In this document: in pieces, positions 43,122-52,818 of the stretch
Layout: the number at the start of each line of letters is the position of its first letter
Position numbering within the stretch: position 1 is the first letter of the stretch
Assembly (NCBI RefSeq): GCF_007109225.1
Contig: NZ_VJZK01000002.1
Coordinates: 186,001-250,000 of the forward strand
DNA length: 64,000 bases
Source of the DNA: Flavobacterium sp. GT3R68
GTDB taxonomy: Bacteria; Bacteroidota; Bacteroidia; Flavobacteriales; Flavobacteriaceae
Direction of reading: 5' to 3'
Notes under the pieces: generated by a model
The model's database searches: none
What the model saw: only the letters and a program-made list of their open reading frames with translations
What the model was told of the DNA's origin: nothing
Position numbers and translations under genes: made by a program

Positions 43122-44684
43122 TCATATTTTTTTTTCTTTCGTATCGTTAATTACTTGTATTACTACTTCATCCAGATTGTTTGCCAATATATTAATCCCT
43201 TCAATCAGTTCCTTATTGGCAGGATCGTCCGGTTTATTGAAATTAAATAATTGTGACAGTCCCAGAATCGAAGCGATTGGCCCTCTGATTTCATGAGATT
43301 GTATCCTGATCAATTTCGCCATCGCATTATCATGCGATCTCATTTGCTTGATAAGATAGCGGACTATGGTAAAAATCACAATGAAAAGAATCAAAATACC
43401 GGAGATATACAACATCCGATCATTTTCATCTTCAAGCTGATTGATTTCTAACTCTTTGTTTTTAATGATAATATCTTTATTTTTTAAAGATAAATCCCGT
43501 TTGGTTTCCAATTTAGACAACTCAATTTGAGACTGCTTCGAAAATATAGAATCCCTTAATAAAATACTACTTTTTAACGTAGAATATGCCATTTTATAGT
43601 TCTCTGCGAGCGTATAGGCCTCAGTAAGGTTTTCGCTAAACTCGATTTGTGGAGCTGAAAAGCCAATGTCTTTGCAAATAGCTACAGCATTTTCCAAATG
43701 ATGAATTGCCGAACGGATGTTATTTGAATTTTTACCTATTGTAACATTTTTAGGATCCATTTCCATCCGCAGATACGTATTTCCCAAATTACCATTATTG
43801 ATGGCAATATTATTTTTAAAACCTAATTCTTCACTAATTCGCAACGCTTCAGAATGATAATGAACTGCTTTTTCGTATTCTTTAAGCTTAATATAGACAA
43901 TCCCGATATTGGCCATATTGCCCTGAACCGAATTCGGCATTCCCAAATCCTGATTGGTTTTTAAAGCTGAAAAAAGATAATCCAAAGCCTTCTGATACTC
44001 TTTTCCCGACTGAAAAACACGAGCCATATTCCCCATACAGCGGGCAATATCCCTTTGACTTCCGGATTCATTATAGATATCTAACGCTTGTGAATAATAT
44101 TTTTTCGTCTTATTATACTTTTTCTGTTCGTAATAAACATGTCCAATATTCTCCAGAACCTGAGCGGTATTAGGATCTTTTTTAAACTCTTCATAAATTT
44201 TTAAGGCTTCAAAAGAATTCCTTAATGCTTCGGGATATTTGCTTAGTCCCAAATAAATCTCACTAACATTCGCATAAATGGAAGCTACACTCCTTTTATC
44301 TTTCAGTTTCTGATATTGCGCCAAAGCTTTTTGATTGAGTGCTATCGCCTTGCCGTATTCTGTTTTTACATTATAATTGACAGCCAGCATTGCGATTGAG
44401 GCAGCTATCCCCTTTGGATAATCCAATTTTTCTGACAATGCCAATGCGACATTCGAATATTTAACACCTTCATCAGGATTTAAATTGGAATATGCAAATG
44501 AGATTTCATGGAGGAATTTGACCTTAAGAGTGTCATCTTGTTTTCTGGGAAGTTCAACCAAAAGAGAATCAATCTTCGCTTGTTGCTTGGTCTGCCCCAA
44601 TAATAAAAAGGGCAACAGCAGAAATATGAAACAGCTAATTCTCATCTGATTTGGTCTTGCGAAACTTTTATTTTCGCTGAACAA
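43122..44684 (-). CDS. TPR sensor with a histidine-kinase DHp domain but no ATPase domain
   Basis: 520 residues. Signal peptide (about 1-22), seven or so tetratricopeptide repeats (about 60-370), a coiled coil, one membrane helix (about 430-450), and a C-terminal DHp-like segment with H464 in HEIRGP. Only 56 residues follow the His, so the roughly 110-residue HATPase domain of a working kinase is missing. The 43-base gap to the response regulator gene leaves no room for it, so a simple frameshift is not the explanation. Possibly a phosphotransfer or scaffold protein. Confidence 0.88.
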   Translation of the reverse strand: MFSENKSFARPNQMRISCFIFLLLPFLLLGQTKQQAKIDSLLVELPRKQDDTLKVKFLHEISFAYSNLNPDEGVKYSNVALALSEKLDYPKGIAASIAMLAVNYNVKTEYGKAIALNQKALAQYQKLKDKRSVASIYANVSEIYLGLSKYPEALRNSFEALKIYEEFKKDPNTAQVLENIGHVYYEQKKYNKTKKYYSQALDIYNESGSQRDIARCMGNMARVFQSGKEYQKALDYLFSALKTNQDLGMPNSVQGNMANIGIVYIKLKEYEKAVHYHSEALRISEELGFKNNIAINNGNLGNTYLRMEMDPKNVTIGKNSNNIRSAIHHLENAVAICKDIGFSAPQIEFSENLTEAYTLAENYKMAYSTLKSSILLRDSIFSKQSQIELSKLETKRDLSLKNKDIIIKNKELEINQLEDENDRMLYISGILILFIVIFTIVRYLIKQMRSHDNAMAKLIRIQSHEIRGPIASILGLSQLFNFNKPDDPANKELIEGINILANNLDEVVIQVINDTKEKKI

Positions 44685-44832
44685 TATATAAAAATATATT
44701 ATCCGACAAAAGAAAAATATGCAAAATCCTAAATATAATAATCTTTAAGAATCCAAAATCATGTTATAGAGCATTCTCTTCTCTCTAACATCAAATTAAC
44801 GAATAAAGAATACACAACTAAATTCCATTGCC

Positions 44833-44840
44833 TATCTTTG
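44833..44840 (+). promoter_or_regulatory. -7 promoter box of lipA
   Basis: TATCTTTG, an exact TAnnTTTG match 19 bases before the lipA ATG. No -33 element at standard spacing. Confidence 0.45.
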
Positions 44841-44859
44841 TGCTTTCAAAATTGTTACT

Positions 44860-45759
44860 ATGGAAAGTGTTTTAGATAATGCCTTACCGACGGGAACCCG
44901 AGGCGGAGCCGAACTCAGCGGAGCTAAACCGAAATGGTTAAAAGTAAAATTGCCTATTGGTCAAAAGTATACCGAACTCCGGGGTTTAGTTGACAAATAC
45001 AGCCTTAATACGATCTGTACTTCAGGAAGTTGTCCGAATATGGGCGAATGCTGGGGCGAAGGAACGGCAACATTTATGATTTTAGGGAATATCTGTACGC
45101 GTTCTTGTGGTTTTTGCGGTGTAAAAACCGGAAGACCTGAAACGGTGGATTGGGATGAACCTGAAAAAGTAGCCCGTTCCATTAAAATCATGAACATCAA
45201 ACATGCCGTAGTAACGAGTGTCGACAGGGATGATTTGAAAGATGGCGGTTCGATTATCTGGATTGAAACCATCAAGGCTATCCGAAGAATGAATCCTACG
45301 ACAACATTGGAAACATTAATTCCTGATTTCCAGGGCATCGAGAGAAATTTGGACCGCATTGTAGAAGCAAATCCGGAAGTGGTTTCACACAATATGGAAA
45401 CTGTGCGACGCTTAACGAGAGAAGTACGGATTCAGGCAAAATACGACCGAAGCTTAGCGGTGTTGAAATACCTTAAAGAGCAAGGAATTAACCGCACAAA
45501 ATCTGGGATTATGCTTGGATTAGGCGAACAGGAAGAAGAAGTAATTCAGACACTCTATGATTTGCGTGACGCAAAAGTTGATGTGGTGACTATTGGCCAA
45601 TATTTACAACCCAGTAAAAAACATTTACCTGTAAAGGAGTTTATAACACCGGACCAGTTTGCAAAATATGAGAAAATTGGATTGGAATTAGGTTTCCGCC
45701 ATGTAGAAAGCGGGCCGTTGGTTCGTTCCTCTTATAAAGCACAAAAACATATTTTGTAA
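44860..45759 (+). CDS. lipA: Lipoyl synthase
   Basis: 299 residues. Radical SAM enzyme that inserts two sulfurs into octanoyl groups. Both clusters are supplied: the auxiliary site [12 protein letters not shown] and the radical SAM motif CTRSCGFC. The C-terminal conserved segment [11 protein letters not shown] (RSSY, which holds the auxiliary cluster Ser) is intact. Length is usual. Confidence 0.97.
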   Translation: MESVLDNALPTGTRGGAELSGAKPKWLKVKLPIGQKYTELRGLVDKYSLNTICTSGSCPNMGECWGEGTATFMILGNICTRSCGFCGVKTGRPETVDWDEPEKVARSIKIMNIKHAVVTSVDRDDLKDGGSIIWIETIKAIRRMNPTTTLETLIPDFQGIERNLDRIVEANPEVVSHNMETVRRLTREVRIQAKYDRSLAVLKYLKEQGINRTKSGIMLGLGEQEEEVIQTLYDLRDAKVDVVTIGQYLQPSKKHLPVKEFITPDQFAKYEKIGLELGFRHVESGPLVRSSYKAQKHIL

Positions 45760-45778
45760 GCCTCTAAAAATATATTTT

Positions 45779-46786
45779 TTGGAAAAAGTGAAAACAAGAA
45801 TTGCTATTAACGGCTTTGGACGAATTGGACGAAATTTATTCCGTTTACTTTTAGACCATCCCCAAATTGAAGTAGTTGCCATCAATGATATCGCTGATAA
45901 AAAAACCATGGCACACTTGGTTAAATACGACAGCATTCATGGCGTTCTGCCTTTTATCGTGTCGCATGATGACAACGGAATTGTCGTCGACGGAAAATCC
46001 TACTTATTTTCGCAGCAAAAAAAAATCTGCCATTTAGAATGGAAATCATTGGACATTGATATCGTCATTGAAGCTACGGGAAAATACAAAACCTTTGACG
46101 AAATTAATGCGCATATTCTGGCTGGAGCCAAAAAAGTAATTCTCACTGCTCCCTCAGAAACCGATGCAATAAAAACGGTCGTATTGGGCGTAAATGAAAA
46201 TATTCTCGACGGAACCGAAACGATTATATCTAATGCAAGCTGCACAACGAATAACGCTGCTCCCATGATGAAGGTCATTGACGAACTATGCGGAATCGAA
46301 CAAGCCTACATTACCACAATACATTCATACACAACAGATCAGAGTTTGCACGATCAGCCCCATAAAGATTTACGCCGGGCGCGTGGCGCTTCACAATCCA
46401 TTGTTCCAACGACAACCGGAGCAGCAAAAGCACTGACCAAAATTTTTCCTAAACTCGACAATAAAATTGGCGGTTGTGGCATCCGCGTTCCAGTTCCTGA
46501 CGGTTCCCTGACCGACATTACTTTCAACGTAAAAAGACAAGTATCGATAGCAGAAATTAATGCAGCATTCAAAACTGCTTCAGAGTCTAACCTGAAAGGG
46601 ATTCTTGACTATACCGAGGATCCCATCGTATCCGTAGACATCATAGGCAATAGGAATTCCTGTGTATTTGATGCCCAATTAACGTCCGTAATTGACAAAA
46701 TGGTAAAGGTGGTGGGATGGTATGACAACGAAATTGGATACTCTTCCAGAATAATTGATTTAATTATTTTAACATTTAACAAATAA
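45779..46786 (+). CDS. gap: Glyceraldehyde-3-phosphate dehydrogenase, type I
   Basis: 335 residues. NAD-binding INGFGRIGRNLFRLL, catalytic Cys in SNASCTTNNAAP, substrate-binding region ARGASQSIVPTTTGAAKA and the C-terminal WYDNEIGYS. No ATG opens the domain; the start is the TTG at 45779 or the GTG at 45788, both just ahead of the Rossmann motif. It lies 19 bases after lipA. The family works in glycolysis or gluconeogenesis; a second gap gene elsewhere in the genome is likely but not visible here. Confidence 0.94.
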   Translation: MEKVKTRIAINGFGRIGRNLFRLLLDHPQIEVVAINDIADKKTMAHLVKYDSIHGVLPFIVSHDDNGIVVDGKSYLFSQQKKICHLEWKSLDIDIVIEATGKYKTFDEINAHILAGAKKVILTAPSETDAIKTVVLGVNENILDGTETIISNASCTTNNAAPMMKVIDELCGIEQAYITTIHSYTTDQSLHDQPHKDLRRARGASQSIVPTTTGAAKALTKIFPKLDNKIGGCGIRVPVPDGSLTDITFNVKRQVSIAEINAAFKTASESNLKGILDYTEDPIVSVDIIGNRNSCVFDAQLTSVIDKMVKVVGWYDNEIGYSSRIIDLIILTFNK

Positions 46787-46827
46787 TTCGCTATATTTAG
46801 CTTTTATTATATAAAATACGAGTTTAA

Positions 46828-48990
46828 ATGAAGCAATTTATACTATTCTTTATTTTATTCAGTTCCCTTATATATTCTCGAGAGCGCCCAGCTACCCGTG
46901 AATCTGACAGCGTGGGTTATTATTTAGGCCTCGCGAAATTCAACACCAAAACCAACAACTACAAAAACGCCCTTACCAATACTCAAAAATCAATTGATTA
47001 CGCTAATGCACACAAGAGCGTAATCGACAAAGCATACACCTTTTCGTCGTTAGGTTCTATTTACTTGGAATTAAAAAAGTACGATGATGCTATTATCACT
47101 TTCAAAAAAAGCCTGACATTATACAAAACCTTGGTACCATCCTCCGAAGAAGCTTTTTCCTTCTACAGTTTAGGTTTGTGTTATATGGAAAAAGGCAATT
47201 ATTCCAAAGCCGAAGTGTTTTTTGATAAAGCAGAAACCATTTATGAAAAAATCCGAATCCCCAAAGCCATTGAACTGTTAAATCTGCAGAAAGGCCTTCT
47301 ATACAGGGCCAAAGGAAAAAACCAATTGGCTGCGACCATTTTTACGTCCATAATTTCTAAAAAAGACAATGACGATAAAATTAAAGCGGAAGCCTTATAT
47401 CAGATCGGCACCATTGAATCCAAAAACAATAGAAATAATTTAGCGCTAAATTACCTGAATCGGGCTCTGAACCTAAATTCTAAAAACCATGACATTGATT
47501 TAAAAGCGAAAATTTATGAAGCTTTAAGTCATGCCTATGAGAAAAATTCTGAAATCCCAAATTCTCTTTTTTACCTCAAAAAACACATCGCACTCAAAGA
47601 CAGTATCGCTACGCTTAATAAAGAAAAAATTGAGGACCAGGATTATACCAAATTCAAGGACGATGAGCAGTTGAAAACCATTGCTCAAATGGATAAAGAG
47701 AAAAAGCAACAGGAAAAAGCCAGCAAATTTGCCAAGCTGATCAGTATTCTTGCGATTGCATTGATTTCTATCCTGTCATTATTAAGTTTGTCTTTGTACA
47801 AAAACAATATCATTCGGAACCAATCCAACCTTTTGCTTAAAGAAAAAAATAAAGAATTACAGATAGCAAAAGAGAATGCCGAGAAAGCATCAAAATCTCG
47901 TTCGGAATTCCTATCGACCGTAAGCCACGAATTGCGAACACCTTTGAATGCCATTAATGGAATTACTCATCTATTATTGGAAGAAAAACCGAAAAAAAAT
48001 CAGCTTGATTATTTGAACTCCCTCCAGTTTTCGGGAAATTATCTGCTGACGTTCATCAATGAAATATTGGAAATCAACCGGATCGAGTCCAGCACAGTCG
48101 AGGCAGAAAACATCAATTTCAACCTCAAACTATTGTTGGCGAACATTCAGCAATCCTTAAAAGAATTGGCCAGCAACAATAATAACAAGTATTTGATTGA
48201 AATAGATGATAACATCCCTGATAATCTGATTGGGGACCCAACGAAACTGTCGCAGATTTTCATGAACTTAATTAATAATGCCTTAAAATTCACGAAAAAC
48301 GGTGAGGTAAAAGTCATCGCCAAACTTAATTCACTGAACAAAGAATCGGCTTCGGTGTATTTTGAAGTATTGGATACCGGTATTGGAATCCCGGAAGACA
48401 AACTGGAAACTGTTTTCGATAGTTTCTCCCAAGGTTCCATTGAAATCAACAGAAAATATGGCGGAACTGGTTTAGGCCTGAATATCGTTAAAAAATTAAT
48501 TGATATTTTGGGCGGCAAAATCAAATTAGAAAGTAAAGTAGATTTTGGCTCCACTTTTTCATTCGATCTTAATTTTAAATTAGGAACCGAAATGGCTGTT
48601 GCAGTTACCAAACAATATGATGAATCTTTGCTTGCCAATAAAAAAATACTGCTGGTAGAAGACAATAAAATCAATCAGATGATTACCAAAAAAATGCTCG
48701 AGCATAAGAAAATGATATGCGAAGTAATCGAAAATGGTGAAGAAGCGATTGAAAATGTCAAAGACCACAAGTATGATTTGATATTAATGGACGTCCATCT
48801 TCCGGGAATTAACGGAACAATTGCCACTGAAGAAATCAGAAAGTTTGATGACCATACGCCGATTATTGCTTTGACAGCGATATCGTTGGATGAAAACAGG
48901 GAAATGCTTTTATCTTTCGGAATGAATGATGTGATTACCAAACCTTTTGACCCAAATAATTTCTACAAGGTAATCGCGCAGAATATTTAA
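46828..48990 (+). CDS. Hybrid sensor histidine kinase/response regulator with TPR sensor
   Basis: 720 residues. Signal peptide (about 1-18), TPR sensor region (about 25-285), one membrane helix (about 307-328), coiled coil, HisKA with H in STVSHELRTPLNA, HATPase (ESNN-type N box in MNLINNALKFTKNGEV, then DTGIGIP and YGGTGLGLNI), and a C-terminal receiver with KILLVEDNKIN, DLILMDVHLPG and a late Lys in ITKPFDP. All kinase parts are complete, unlike the TPR sensor encoded at 43122. No DNA-binding output domain, so a partner must act downstream. Confidence 0.93.
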   Translation: MKQFILFFILFSSLIYSRERPATRESDSVGYYLGLAKFNTKTNNYKNALTNTQKSIDYANAHKSVIDKAYTFSSLGSIYLELKKYDDAIITFKKSLTLYKTLVPSSEEAFSFYSLGLCYMEKGNYSKAEVFFDKAETIYEKIRIPKAIELLNLQKGLLYRAKGKNQLAATIFTSIISKKDNDDKIKAEALYQIGTIESKNNRNNLALNYLNRALNLNSKNHDIDLKAKIYEALSHAYEKNSEIPNSLFYLKKHIALKDSIATLNKEKIEDQDYTKFKDDEQLKTIAQMDKEKKQQEKASKFAKLISILAIALISILSLLSLSLYKNNIIRNQSNLLLKEKNKELQIAKENAEKASKSRSEFLSTVSHELRTPLNAINGITHLLLEEKPKKNQLDYLNSLQFSGNYLLTFINEILEINRIESSTVEAENINFNLKLLLANIQQSLKELASNNNNKYLIEIDDNIPDNLIGDPTKLSQIFMNLINNALKFTKNGEVKVIAKLNSLNKESASVYFEVLDTGIGIPEDKLETVFDSFSQGSIEINRKYGGTGLGLNIVKKLIDILGGKIKLESKVDFGSTFSFDLNFKLGTEMAVAVTKQYDESLLANKKILLVEDNKINQMITKKMLEHKKMICEVIENGEEAIENVKDHKYDLILMDVHLPGINGTIATEEIRKFDDHTPIIALTAISLDENREMLLSFGMNDVITKPFDPNNFYKVIAQNI

Positions 48991-48992
48991 AA

Positions 48993-49805
48993 CTAATATC
49001 TTATTATCAGCTCCTTAATCAGGTTTCTAACATGAGGCTCGGCTTTTTCGGCAGCTTTAAGTACTTCCGCGTGGCTCACTTCATCAATGTTATCCTCATC
49101 GCCCATATCGGTGATTACAGAAACTCCAAAGCACTCCATATCCATATGACGAGCGACAATCACTTCCGGCACGGTTGACATACCAACACAATCACCACCT
49201 AATATTTTGACCATTCTGTATTCGGACAACGTCTCGAAAGTCGGTCCCTGCAAACCTAAATAAACCCCATCTTTAACTTCAATTTGCAGATCTGAAGCTA
49301 CTTCTTTCGCCTTCCCAATCATTTTTTTGGAATATGGCTCGCTCATGTTCAAAAATCGTGGACCAAAGCGTTCTTCATTCCTACCTCTCAAAGGATGTTC
49401 CGGCATCATATTGATATGATCTTTGATAATCACAATATCACCCACTTTATAATTAGGATTCACCCCTCCTGAAGCATTTGAAACTACCACTTTATTGATT
49501 CCTAGATATTTCATGACACGCACCGGAAAGGTCACCTCTTTCATGGAATAACCTTCATAAAAATGAAAACGGCCCTGCATCGCGACGACCTTTTTTGTTC
49601 CAATGGTTCCAAAAACCAAAGCTCCTTTATGTCCTTCTACGGTAGATACCGGGAAATTCGGGATTTCATTATAAGGCAATGTAAATTCGATTTCAATGTC
49701 ATCGGTAAAACCGCCTAATCCGGAACCTAAAATAATACCATATTCGGGTGCAAAATTGATTTTTGATTGAATATAACTAACGGTTTCCTGTACTTTTTCC
49801 CACAT
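48993..49805 (-). CDS. Purine-nucleoside phosphorylase
   Basis: 270 residues from the ATG at 49805 (MWEKVQETVSYI); an ATG seven codons upstream lies deeper in lpxK. Phosphate loop GIILGSGLGGFTD, FPVSTVEGHKGALVFG, NASGGVNPNYKVGD and GPTFETLSEYRM identify the trimeric (mammalian/PunA-type) enzyme. Cleaves guanosine and inosine in purine salvage. The first 29 bases overlap the end of lpxK. Confidence 0.93.
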   Translation of the reverse strand: MWEKVQETVSYIQSKINFAPEYGIILGSGLGGFTDDIEIEFTLPYNEIPNFPVSTVEGHKGALVFGTIGTKKVVAMQGRFHFYEGYSMKEVTFPVRVMKYLGINKVVVSNASGGVNPNYKVGDIVIIKDHINMMPEHPLRGRNEERFGPRFLNMSEPYSKKMIGKAKEVASDLQIEVKDGVYLGLQGPTFETLSEYRMVKILGGDCVGMSTVPEVIVARHMDMECFGVSVITDMGDEDNIDEVSHAEVLKAAEKAEPHVRNLIKELIIRY

Positions 49806-50802
49806 AATTTGTAATAGTTTTATCAAAATCCGAACCTCCGGCCAGAAAAGAACTTTTTATCGGTAAATAAAAAAGCTGATGTCCCGGAATACTGCCTTTC
49901 AATCTCATGAAATCCTTCTCGGTAGTAATTATGATCTTGTTTTGTGATTTGTTTTTAATTTCTAAAATATCTTTGTCATCAAAATGATGATGATCCGGAA
50001 AAGTCATACAGACATCACCCGGATTTTGCAAATATGCAAAAAACGGTTCAGGTTTCGCAATCCCTGCCAAAAGTAATTTATCAACACTCTGCAGATCACT
50101 CACTTTTATCTGCTGGTTTTCGGAATAAACGAAATCATCGTACTCTATATAAGTGAAGTATAATTGCTGACTTTTAGCGAGATTTAATTTTTTGGTAATA
50201 TTATTTTGCTCTTCGATAGAAAGATCTGGAGGACATTTGGTCACAATCACAACAGTCGCCCGTTTGGCTCCGCTTCTGCTTTCCCGTAAATTACCCGTTG
50301 GTAAAATATAATCGTCCACATACAAATCACCGTAAGCGGTCAGTAAAATATATAAACCGGCCTTCACTTTTCTATGCTGAAAAGCATCATCCAATAATAT
50401 CACTTCCGGTTTTTCAGATTGGGAAAGCAATTGTTCGATACCGTTTTTGCGATTGGCATCAACAGCCACCTGAATGTTTTTGAATTTCTGATAAAACTGA
50501 AAAGGTTCATCTCCAAGAATGGAAGCGTCTGATGTGGCATCTGCCAAGATAAAACCTTCAGATTTTCTTTTATACCCACGACTGAGCGTCGCTATTTTAT
50601 AATTTTTGGAAAGCAGTCGTATTAAATATTCAATTTGCGGGGTCTTACCGGTCCCACCAACACTGAGATTGCCCACGGCTATAATTGGTAAATCAAAAGT
50701 ATATGATATTAAAATTCCCTTATCGAACAGGAAATTGCGGATACTCGTGATGACACCATACAAAATGGCAAATGGGAAGAGTATTTTTCGCAGTAAAATC
50801 AT
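49777..50802 (-). CDS. lpxK: Tetraacyldisaccharide 4'-kinase
   Basis: 341 residues from the ATG at 50802 (MILLRKILFPFAILYG). Phosphorylates the lipid A precursor at the inner membrane. The P-loop is NLSVGGTGKTP, the second conserved block is VILLDDAFQHRKV, and TEKDFMRLK lies near the C-terminus. The frame is open 31 codons upstream, but the family start is the membrane-binding helix chosen here. Divergent from the Nif3-like gene. Confidence 0.93.
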   Translation of the reverse strand: MILLRKILFPFAILYGVITSIRNFLFDKGILISYTFDLPIIAVGNLSVGGTGKTPQIEYLIRLLSKNYKIATLSRGYKRKSEGFILADATSDASILGDEPFQFYQKFKNIQVAVDANRKNGIEQLLSQSEKPEVILLDDAFQHRKVKAGLYILLTAYGDLYVDDYILPTGNLRESRSGAKRATVVIVTKCPPDLSIEEQNNITKKLNLAKSQQLYFTYIEYDDFVYSENQQIKVSDLQSVDKLLLAGIAKPEPFFAYLQNPGDVCMTFPDHHHFDDKDILEIKNKSQNKIIITTEKDFMRLKGSIPGHQLFYLPIKSSFLAGGSDFDKTITNYVGKSTGNR

Positions 50803-50904
50803 TTTACGAAAGTATAATATTTTATCTTTGAATAGAAATAAATGTGTACTTATTGATTTGCGGCTCATCCAAATAAAATTCCAATAATTCAACAATCTTT
50901 TACC

Positions 50905-51999
50905 ATGAAAATTAAAGAAATCCTTACCATACTTGATGAAATGGCGCCCCTGGCCTATGCTGAAGACTTTGACAACGTTGGGTTATTGGTAGGCAATCTG
51001 GATATGGAAGCAGCCGGAGTTCTGGTTTGCCATGATGCTTTGGAAAATGTAATTGATGAAGCCATCGCAAAAAAATGTAATCTGGTGGTTTGTTTCCACC
51101 CGATTGTTTTTTCAGGATTAAAAAAAATAACAGGCAAAAACTATGTGGAACGTTCGATTATTAAAGCCATCAAAAATGATGTTGCCATCTATGCCGTTCA
51201 TACCGCTTTAGACAACCATAAGGATGGGGTGAATAAAATATTTTGTGATGCGCTGGGACTAACTAACGCAAAAGTCCTCATTCCAAAATTAAATTTTATC
51301 CGGAAGTTAGTGACTTATACGATTCCCGAAAATGCCGAAAAAGTCCGGAATGCCTTATTTGATGCCGGCGCGGGAAACATTGGAAATTACGAAAACTGCA
51401 GTTTCAATTCGAAGGGTATCGGAACCTATATGGGCAATGAACACAGCAACCCTGAAATTGGCGAACGTTTTGAGTTTGTAGAAGGCGACGAAATCAAAAT
51501 CGAAGTCATTTTTGAAAAACATCTGCAGGCCAAAATCCTCAAAGCGCTTTTTAACAACCATGTGTATGAAGAAATTGCGTACGAAATATATGACCTTCAA
51601 AATCAGCACCAAAGCATAGGTCTGGGGATGATTGGGGAATTAAAGCACCCGATGAACGAAAAGGATTTTCTCACTTTTGTAAAAGAAAAAATGGAAGCTA
51701 ACGGTATCCGCCATTCCGAATTTACGGGAAAACCAATCAAGAAAGTGGCCGTTCTGGGCGGCTCGGGAAGTTATGCGATAAAAAATGCGATCATGGCCGG
51801 TGCGGATGCCTTTTTAACCGCCGATTTGAAATATCATCAGTTTTATGAAGCTGAAAATCAGTTACTTTTGGCAGATATCGGACATTTTGAAAGCGAACGC
51901 TATACAAAAAATTATATTGTTGATTATCTTCGGAAAAAAATCCTTAATTTTGCAATTATTTTTTCTGAAGAGAATACAAATCCAGTTAAGTACTTATAA
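50905..51999 (+). CDS. Nif3-like dinuclear metal centre protein (YbgI/DUF34)
   Basis: 364 residues. N-terminal half with DNVGLLVG, VVCFHPIVFSGLK (metal-binding His) and YAVHTALDNHKDG; an inserted middle domain of about 100 residues (CutA1-like) of the longer Nif3 form; and C-terminal VAVLGGSGSYAI, ADIGHFESE with further metal ligands. Forms hexamers; the reaction is not settled. Followed three bases later by the coiled-coil gene, its usual partner in flavobacteria. Confidence 0.92.
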   Translation: MKIKEILTILDEMAPLAYAEDFDNVGLLVGNLDMEAAGVLVCHDALENVIDEAIAKKCNLVVCFHPIVFSGLKKITGKNYVERSIIKAIKNDVAIYAVHTALDNHKDGVNKIFCDALGLTNAKVLIPKLNFIRKLVTYTIPENAEKVRNALFDAGAGNIGNYENCSFNSKGIGTYMGNEHSNPEIGERFEFVEGDEIKIEVIFEKHLQAKILKALFNNHVYEEIAYEIYDLQNQHQSIGLGMIGELKHPMNEKDFLTFVKEKMEANGIRHSEFTGKPIKKVAVLGGSGSYAIKNAIMAGADAFLTADLKYHQFYEAENQLLLADIGHFESERYTKNYIVDYLRKKILNFAIIFSEENTNPVKYL

Positions 52000-52002
52000 A
52001 AT

Positions 52003-52782
52003 ATGGCGAATACGAAAGAACTAAGTGTAGAAGACAAGTTAAGAGCATTATACGATTTACAATTAATCGATACTAGAATTGACGAAATCAGAAATGTAAG
52101 AGGGGAACTTCCTTTAGAAGTGGAAGATTTAGAAGATGAAGTGGCTGGTTTAAGCACACGTTTGGAGAAACTTAAGACTGATTTGGATGGTATTGAAGAA
52201 CTCATCAAAACCAAGAAAAATGCAATTGACGAGCACAAAGAATCAATCAAAAAATATACAAAACAACAAGATACTGTTCGTAACAACAGAGAATTCAACT
52301 CTTTAACCAAAGAAGTTGAATTTCAGGAGTTGGAAATCCAATTGGCTGAAAAGCAGATTAAGGAAATGAAAGCTTCTATCGAACATAAGAAAGAAGTGAT
52401 TTCTGGATCAAAAGAGCGGTTGGAAACTAAATCCAGCCACTTAAAGCATAAAAAATCAGAACTTGAAGCAATCATGTCTGAAACTGCTAAAGAAGAAAAC
52501 TTCTTATCAGAAAAATCATCCGAGTACCAGGAATTAATTGAAGAAAGATTATTGGCCGCCTACAACCGAATCAGAACAAGTGTTCGCAACGGTTTAGCTG
52601 TAGTTTCTATCGAAAGAGGCGCGTCAGCAGGTTCATTCTTTACTATTCCGCCACAAACACAAGTGGAAATAGCATCCAGAAAAAAGATCATTACCGATGA
52701 GCACTCGGGAAGAATATTAGTCGACAGCTCTCTGGCCGAAGAAGAAAGAGAGAAAATGGAGCTCTTATTCTCTAAAATTTAA
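52003..52782 (+). CDS. Coiled-coil protein of the zinc-ribbon (DUF164) family, cysteines lost
   Basis: 259 residues, long coiled coil from about 15 to 185, then the conserved C-terminal block FFTIPPQTQVEIASRKKII and SGRILVD. In the family this block is a C4 zinc ribbon (CxxC ... CxxC). Here the four expected Cys positions are S208, S211, D232 and S235, so zinc cannot be bound. The surrounding fold residues are kept. Co-transcribed with the Nif3-like gene. Confidence 0.88.
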   Translation: MANTKELSVEDKLRALYDLQLIDTRIDEIRNVRGELPLEVEDLEDEVAGLSTRLEKLKTDLDGIEELIKTKKNAIDEHKESIKKYTKQQDTVRNNREFNSLTKEVEFQELEIQLAEKQIKEMKASIEHKKEVISGSKERLETKSSHLKHKKSELEAIMSETAKEENFLSEKSSEYQELIEERLLAAYNRIRTSVRNGLAVVSIERGASAGSFFTIPPQTQVEIASRKKIITDEHSGRILVDSSLAEEEREKMELLFSKI

Positions 52783-52790
52783 GTAAATTT

Positions 52791-52815
52791 AAGCCACGCT
52801 AAGCGTGGCTTTTTT
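52791..52815 (+). terminator. Terminator after the Nif3/coiled-coil unit
   Basis: Stem AGCCACGC / GCGTGGCT with loop TAA and six T. The core stem GCCACGC / GCGTGGC recurs in the folD terminator at 55080. Confidence 0.9.
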
Positions 52816-52818
52816 ATT

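Noticed and set aside
43078-43122. Frameshift that hides an ATPase domain in the DHp-only sensor
   Set aside because: Only 43 bases separate its stop from the response regulator gene, too few for an HATPase domain in any frame.
49806-49826. Earlier ATG for purine nucleoside phosphorylase
   Set aside because: It would deepen the overlap with lpxK and adds residues not typical of the family.
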